Of a stretch of DNA of 64,000 nucleotides, positions 58,860-64,000 are shown in pieces (within the stretch, counting starts at the first letter, position 1; each line of letters opens with the position of its first letter). The stretch spans positions 89,501-153,500 of the forward strand of contig JAODUO010000048.1 of NCBI GenBank assembly GCA_025642075.2. The letters are read 5' to 3'. Origin of the DNA: Ridgeia piscesae (Eukaryota; Annelida; Polychaeta; Sabellida; Siboglinidae). The position numbers were made by a program, and so were the translations under genes. The notes below the pieces were generated by a model, which was not told where the DNA came from, did no database searches, and saw only the letters and a program-made list of their open reading frames with translations.

Positions 58860-60080
58860 GTGACAACCAATACATTTGTTGAGAATCAGTATTATCATTT
58901 TATAGTAATAATATCACATTTTGTAACATTAGAATACCATATTAAGGGTTAAAATCAACAATTCCCCAACAAGTGTTGTGATCGTGTTACTGAACTATCA
59001 CGTGTATCAATAAACTGCATGCCATGTGGCAAAAAAATGGTCGTTAATTTGTGAAATAAAATGGTATTAGAGTATGTAGCTCTTAAGAGCTGTTGCCACG
59101 ACTTGGTCTAATCAACATAACAATAATAATGTCTCTTTCAATAACATAGCCATATTATCTTGCTTGGTATCACTCTAATAGTAAAGGATAAAGAATGTTC
59201 CGGCCTAAAATGCTTTGATTCGGCTATTTTTCCCTTTTAGTACACCACACTCACAAATAGCGGCGCCACTCTTCTGCACAAACCTCGATTACATAAACGC
59301 CGTGAGATGGCGCAATCATTTCTTGCTCTAATAATTAATTATGTTGCCGTAAGATGGCAGCACCATTCATGACGGGAACGAGATCGAAGGGCTATACCGG
59401 CCCAATGTCGGAACTGATATCGGGCCGATATCAGCAATACTGGGGCAAATGATCCTTTTTCTGATTTTTTTTGGGTGCGACCACTTCTCTGTTTTCATCT
59501 TCACCTGAAATAGTTATAAAATGTGAGAGATACATTAGATAATGTGGGTTTCTAGTTATTCAGAAAACATTTTGAAAAGTACACAAGACTATTAATATTG
59601 TTAAGTACCACATTTTATTTAGTGCAGTGCTATTTATTAGAGAATCCCAATGTAATTTAGTAGGCCTAGTATGTACTCTAGTTTAAATGACATTAAACTA
59701 TGAACCAATAAAGATAATATTGTACATTACAAATTACTACATGACAAATTACTACATAACTAACAAATGGCCATTATCAACCCGGTCCCAGACCAGAAAA
59801 AATACTACAACTTCACTTTACATCATCTGTCTGTTTACGCCATATTAATTCAACACATTTTTAGTAAATAAGTATCTCCTATACATACCTTAAGACGCTT
59901 GTCAATTCCTCGTATGATAGTTGACTACTGTATCTAGCACTTAAAGTCAAAACGTAAAATAAATTGCTGCACAAACAACAACCAGTAGAAAGCAAGCTTT
60001 CATGAAATATTTTTGGCGCGCGCAAACAACTGACGTCATCATGTCACCGTTGCTGCCTCCACCTCCAGTGATGGAATGTG
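58860..60080. other. Intergenic, nothing recognised
   Basis: AT-rich with a short CpG-containing part near 59270-59420. A consensus CRE (TGACGTCA) is at 60031-60038, next to GCGCGCGC. Confidence 0.4.
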
Positions 60081-60081
60081 A

Positions 60082-60330
60082 AATATAATACGCGTGGCTG
60101 TGCCAGTGGGGTCATCTCCATCATCGAGCGCTGGAGGTTGCGAACAATTTCAGCCAGCGGCCATGTGGTGCCAGCAACACATTTGTCACTTCAAGTGTCG
60201 CAAGCATCAGACGAAAATTGCGGCACTTGTGGCCTGGGTAAAAGGCCATCTCTTCGTAAAAACAAAAATAAACGTTTTTACTAACCCGTTTTTAACTGCA
60301 CATGAGCAAACTGTGGAATATTCAGCTTGA
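60082..60330 (+). other. Unassigned open frame downstream of a CpG/CRE stretch
   Basis: An open frame at 60094-60330 includes MWCQQHICHFKCRKHQTK and LVAWVKGHLF. It runs into dispersed repeat D at its end, and no motif is recognised. Confidence 0.25.
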
Positions 60331-60880
60331 TCAAGGGGACAGCATAGGAAATGTCCCCCCACTTTTTTCAGTTAAAACAATCAAATTTAAATATAGCGAG
60401 ACTGATCGCTCCTCTGTACATACTAAAAAAAACTACAGTAGTGAAATTAATATACCAGTTCAGATATAAACTTCCGACCACCCAATGGAAAATCACTAGA
60501 TAAATTGCTTGGTTGGCCGCAGAGCGCAACTTGATCTTAGTCCAGCAGTTTCCTGCACTTTGTGTAATTTGATTCCATTTGAGTGATGACAAATTTCTTT
60601 GCCAAAAGATGGGATTGGAAAGTAATATACAGGCACATCTGTAATATCTGCATCTTGTCAGGCAAGCTGTTATGAGTCCGAAGTCTACCCTCCACATTTT
60701 CTGTGTGTGATTGGGGCAGGCTATGGCCCATGTTCAGATATATGTAACATGTAGCCAACATAACTATTTTAAATAGGATGACATAAAGGCCTTTGTTTAT
60801 TTAAGAATTAGCACCAGACCAACAATAAATTGATATGTATTTCAGGTCACACACACATATATATGTATATGTATGTATAC
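60320..60880 (-). mobile_element. Dispersed repeat D, copy 3 (unexpanded state)
   Basis: Reverse-complement match to 44985-45960. Where copy 1 has the GGGCTGC array, this copy has only a short GC-rich junction at about 60518-60530. Confidence 0.8.
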
Positions 60881-60968
60881 ACGCCCACATAATATTATAG
60901 TCAAACTAATCCCCCGTAGACAAGCCAAACTGCCGTTTTCTCGATTTTTTCAAAACCGATTCGACATA

Positions 60969-61037
<69 letters not shown>

Positions 61038-61186
61038 GGGATCAGTTCGACTTGTCTACGGGGGATCAGTTCATCGACTTGTGATATGTATATGTATGTA
61101 TACACGCACACATAATATTATAGTCAAACTAATCCCCCGTAGACAAGCCAAACTGCCGTTTTCTCGATTTGCACAACTGATTCGAC

Positions 61187-61240
<54 letters not shown>

Positions 61241-61300
61241 ATATATCAGGGGGTCAGTTCGACTTGTCTACGGGGGATCAGGTTTTGACTTGTCTAAGGG
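60870..61300 (+). repeat. Duplicated hairpin cassette (two copies of about 215 bp)
   Basis: Each copy has TGTATGTATACACGC, CTAATCCCCCGTAGACAAGCC, an (AT)n core (60974-61034 and 61190-61248) and an inverted CTTGTCTACGGGGGATCAG arm. Confidence 0.9.
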
Positions 61301-61600
61301 GGGTCAGTTCATCGATTTGTCTACGGGGGATCAGTTCGACTTGTCTACGGGGGATCAGTTCGACTTGTCTACGGGGGATCAGTTCGACTTGTTTAAGGGG
61401 GATCAGTTCGACTTGTCTACGGGGGATCAATTCGACTTGTTTACGGGGGATCAGTTCGACTTGTATACGGGGGATTAGTTCGACTTGTCTACGGGGTATC
61501 AGTTCGACTTGTTTACGGGGGATCAGTTCGACTTGTCTACGGGGGATCAGTTCGACTTGTCTACGGGGGATCAGTTCGACTTGTCTACGGGGGATCAGTG
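61255..61600 (+). repeat. 24-bp minisatellite, about 14 units
   Basis: Unit close to CTACGGGGGATCAGTTCGAC plus TTGT. It is the same sequence as the right arm of the preceding hairpin cassette. The frame GDQFDLST is open because 24 is a multiple of three. Confidence 0.95.
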
Positions 61601-61699
61601 TTTACCCCTTCGGTGTTTACCTGAGAGAACGTTTCACAAGAATCACGCCGTTAACAGAGGAAGGAATTTTAAGCTTGGGGCTGGCGGTAGTGATAGTTG

Positions 61700-61805
61700 C
61701 ATCATTATGATGTCGTCACCGCCGACGTCATCGAATACGGAAAACCAAGACAAAGAAAGCGGCGAGGAAATTCAAGATCTGCGCCAAATGGAACAGGACA
61801 GCTAA
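61700..61805 (+). other. Short polar open frame
   Basis: From ATGATGTCG an open frame of 32 codons encodes [20 protein letters not shown] and ends TAA at 61803. It lies just after the minisatellite and could be an exon of a mobile element or a chance frame. Confidence 0.2.
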
Positions 61806-62317
61806 AACAATCTTAAGAATGCCACCTTACTTGACAATTTGCTTTACCATGGTAGCGCCCAAAAATTAAAACAAATGGAAAAATACGTGGTACATAGCGG
61901 TGATCTCACTAGGAGACTGTTACATATCGTAATAACGTGCAGCTTGTGCGGGGTGTGTGTATTTTGTGTGGGGCGTGCGTGCGTGCTTGCGTCCGCCATG
62001 CGTGTACCCGTGTGTATAATCGTTTGTGTACCCATGTTTGTATGTGTCTACCCCCTTGAAAGAAGACCCCAAACACACGCACACGCCCCGCACACGCCCC
62101 CCCACACAATTTGAAAATTGGCGACTCTTTGATAAAGCGATGACGAATATGCTTGCATGTGTGTATGCCCGTGTATGTGCACTAATATTATATACAATAC
62201 ATACTTATTGTAAAGGATTACACACACATAATGTCCAGACATGGGTACACATGCGTGAACACACATACACCCACAAGGAGTGAAATTGGATGCGTAAGTA
62301 TAAGTGTGTGTTGTCAC

Positions 62318-62455
<138 letters not shown>

Positions 62456-62480
62456 AAGCATTTATAATATACATACATAC

Positions 62481-62483
<3 letters not shown>

Positions 62484-62528
<45 letters not shown>

Positions 62529-62592
62529 CCCTTTTAATTTTACAATTAAAACATATGTATGTATAATATAGTTTTTAATTTTGGTTAACTCA

Positions 62593-62646
<54 letters not shown>
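62484..62646. repeat. Two (AT)n microsatellites
   Basis: Tracts at about 62484-62522 and 62598-62646. Confidence 0.96.
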
Positions 62647-62652
<6 letters not shown>

Positions 62653-62839
62653 CACATATACATATATATATGTATGTATATTACATTTTAAACCCCCAAA
62701 AAAAATAATTGACATAAATTGTATGCACGTAGACTGTTTGGCAAATTGAGAATCAGGAATAAACTCTGGTGAGTTTTGGCGGGAAGAACGGATGAAGCAG
62801 TGACAGTGATAAAGTTGTTACGTCTTTCATCTAGATAAG

Positions 62840-63040
62840 GGCAGTATAGGTTACAGGGATGTCTGTGGACTTCCCAGTCCTAGTCTCTGGCAATGCAATT
62901 TGTCATCATTGAAATGGGGTTAAATTACACTAAGTGCAGGCATCCGCCCCTTCGGCCGTGGCCGATAAGCCTCCAGGCAGACCACAGTCCAAGGAGTGCC
63001 CGGGCCACAAATATTTCATCATTTACGACACCCGCTGTGC
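62840..63040 (+). mobile_element. Dispersed repeat D, fragment
   Basis: Blocks GGTTACAGGGATG, GCAATTTGTCATCA and TGCAGGCATCCGC follow the order of 45205-45305. Confidence 0.75.
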
Positions 63041-63058
63041 TAAGAAATATCGGAACAA

Positions 63059-63143
63059 ATGTTTTGTATGGTGTGGTACAGCCTGAAGGGGAAGAAGGGC
63101 AAGATCGCATTTATCGACCTGCCAATCGCCAGGAAAATAAACA
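63059..63143 (+). CDS. Unidentified gene, candidate first coding exon
   Basis: From ATG at 63059 (or 63068) the frame encodes MVWYSLKGKKGKIAFIDLPI and ARKIN, ending at a consensus GTAAGT donor in phase 1. It joins the next exon in frame. No protein family is recognised. The exon borders dispersed repeat D, so the true 5' limit is uncertain. Confidence 0.5.
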
Positions 63144-63626
63144 GTAAGTTTAATTACATCATAAACAGTATGCCATTGTTATATAATAACATGATTATTG
63201 TTGATTGTTGTCTTGTAATTTAAAATGTTTTTCTACCAACATATACGATCAACATCATTTTGCCACTCGGTGAGTCCTTCAGTCTATGTCCAGTTTTCCA
63301 TTTACCTGCATTTATTTGGCATAAACACAAGATAGAAGAAACCAACCGAAAAATACAAGTCAGATGGGGAGGATGCTCATGTTTCAACATGGTGGATAAA
63401 ACGGTAAACTATACTGATCCACTGCATGGCTGGCGCAATTATTTGAACCCAAGTTTCTTTGAATGACTGTCCATGCAACACTAAATGCTCGACCATTGTG
63501 CCCCATCAGACTTGAAGCTACTTTTCCTTACCATAATAAATTAACGTTTCAGTGTTTTTTGTCTATTGATACATATTCATCTAACCTTCTTTAATATAAC
63601 AGTTTGTTGCACTTTCTTTTCTCTAG

Positions 63627-63733
63627 AAGCTTGCCTGAGGAACCATCGGAATGACAAGGTCTTCCAGGTAGAGGCCGAAATTGCCGACACTCTCAAGCAT
63701 GCGCCAAAGAAATTTGGAGGGCCGAAGTATAAG
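63627..63733 (+). CDS. Unidentified gene, second exon
   Basis: A strong acceptor (CTTTTCTCTAG) and a GTAATT donor frame 107 nt in phases 1 to 0. It encodes ACLRNHRNDKVFQVEAEIAD and LKHAPKKFGGPKYK, a charged, well-composed segment. A third acceptor, TTGTTGTCTTAG, ends at 63999, so exon 3 begins at the last base of the window and the gene runs off the right edge. Confidence 0.6.
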
Positions 63734-64000
63734 GTAATTAAGAATTCTGATATAGACTAGGGTCGTTGTGTCTTCTTGTAAAAAGTGGCTATACTTAAGT
63801 ATAGTTTCTTTCCCCTGCAATTAGGCTATAGGAAATGAAAATGCATTGCACTTTGCTAGATACAACAAGTAGTAATGGTGTTATGATTGACCAAGACTAA
63901 CAATTAAGGTAATTAACGTGGACCATGTGTACCTGGTTGTCCACTTGTTAGCATGTCAGTGATGCTGATCATCTCTGTACTCTGTCTTTGTTGTCTTAGA

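Overview
The window is animal nuclear DNA, most likely from a marine invertebrate. Genes are split by GT/AG introns, coding exons are short and spaced by AT-rich introns, promoters are CpG-rich, and there are many microsatellites, minisatellites, tRNA-derived SINEs, non-LTR retrotransposon pieces and cut-and-paste DNA transposons. No prokaryotic features are seen. The species cannot be named from the sequence alone.

Layout. (1) 1-9.3 kb: the 5' part of a minus-strand gene for a protein with two CABIT modules (THEMIS/GAREM family). One large first coding exon is at 7162-8939, two phase-compatible small exons follow at 6065-6189 and 4823-4930, and the 3' end was not found. (2) 9.3-14.1 kb: intergenic, with a decayed MULE transposon whose terminal inverted repeats are built from a repeated 13-mer, and a long AT-cored hairpin. 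(3) 14.1-28.1 kb: a complete plus-strand TGS1 gene (RNA cap trimethylguanosine synthase), 10 coding exons and 1030 codons by my splice model. (4) 29.2-38.8 kb: a complete plus-strand ornithine decarboxylase gene, 10 coding exons and 458 codons, with PLP lysine and catalytic cysteine intact, plus a likely TATA promoter, a 5' UTR exon and a repeat-filled 3' UTR. (5) 40.9-44.3 and 50.9-54.5 kb: two direct copies of a 3.4-kb segment that carries a CRE-containing CpG-rich start, conserved splice signals for a multi-exon transcript of little coding potential, a poly(A) signal and a SINE. (6) 44.3-50.9 kb, between those copies: a three-copy dispersed repeat with a GGGCTGC array, a perfect palindrome, and a PIF/Harbinger transposon remnant (MADF-type accessory gene plus transposase tail). 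(7) 54.5-63 kb: pentanucleotide and AT arrays, a dead LINE reverse transcriptase, minisatellites, and an orphan ORF. (8) 63.06 kb to the end: the first exons of an unidentified plus-strand gene that runs out of the window.

The main discovery is that two neighbouring, unrelated genes each carry an intronic minisatellite built exactly across a 3' splice site. In TGS1 about 158 copies of a 21-bp unit, and in ODC about 22 copies of a 30-bp unit, each repeat the intron end, most often with its AG, plus the first bases of the following conserved exon. Both units are multiples of three, so use of an upstream acceptor would keep the reading frame. In TGS1 this would add EGWFSVV repeats just before the methyltransferase core. 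In ODC the copy next to the true exon carries an in-frame stop. The sequence therefore suggests repeated tandem amplification of splice acceptors, with possible effects on splicing or protein length.
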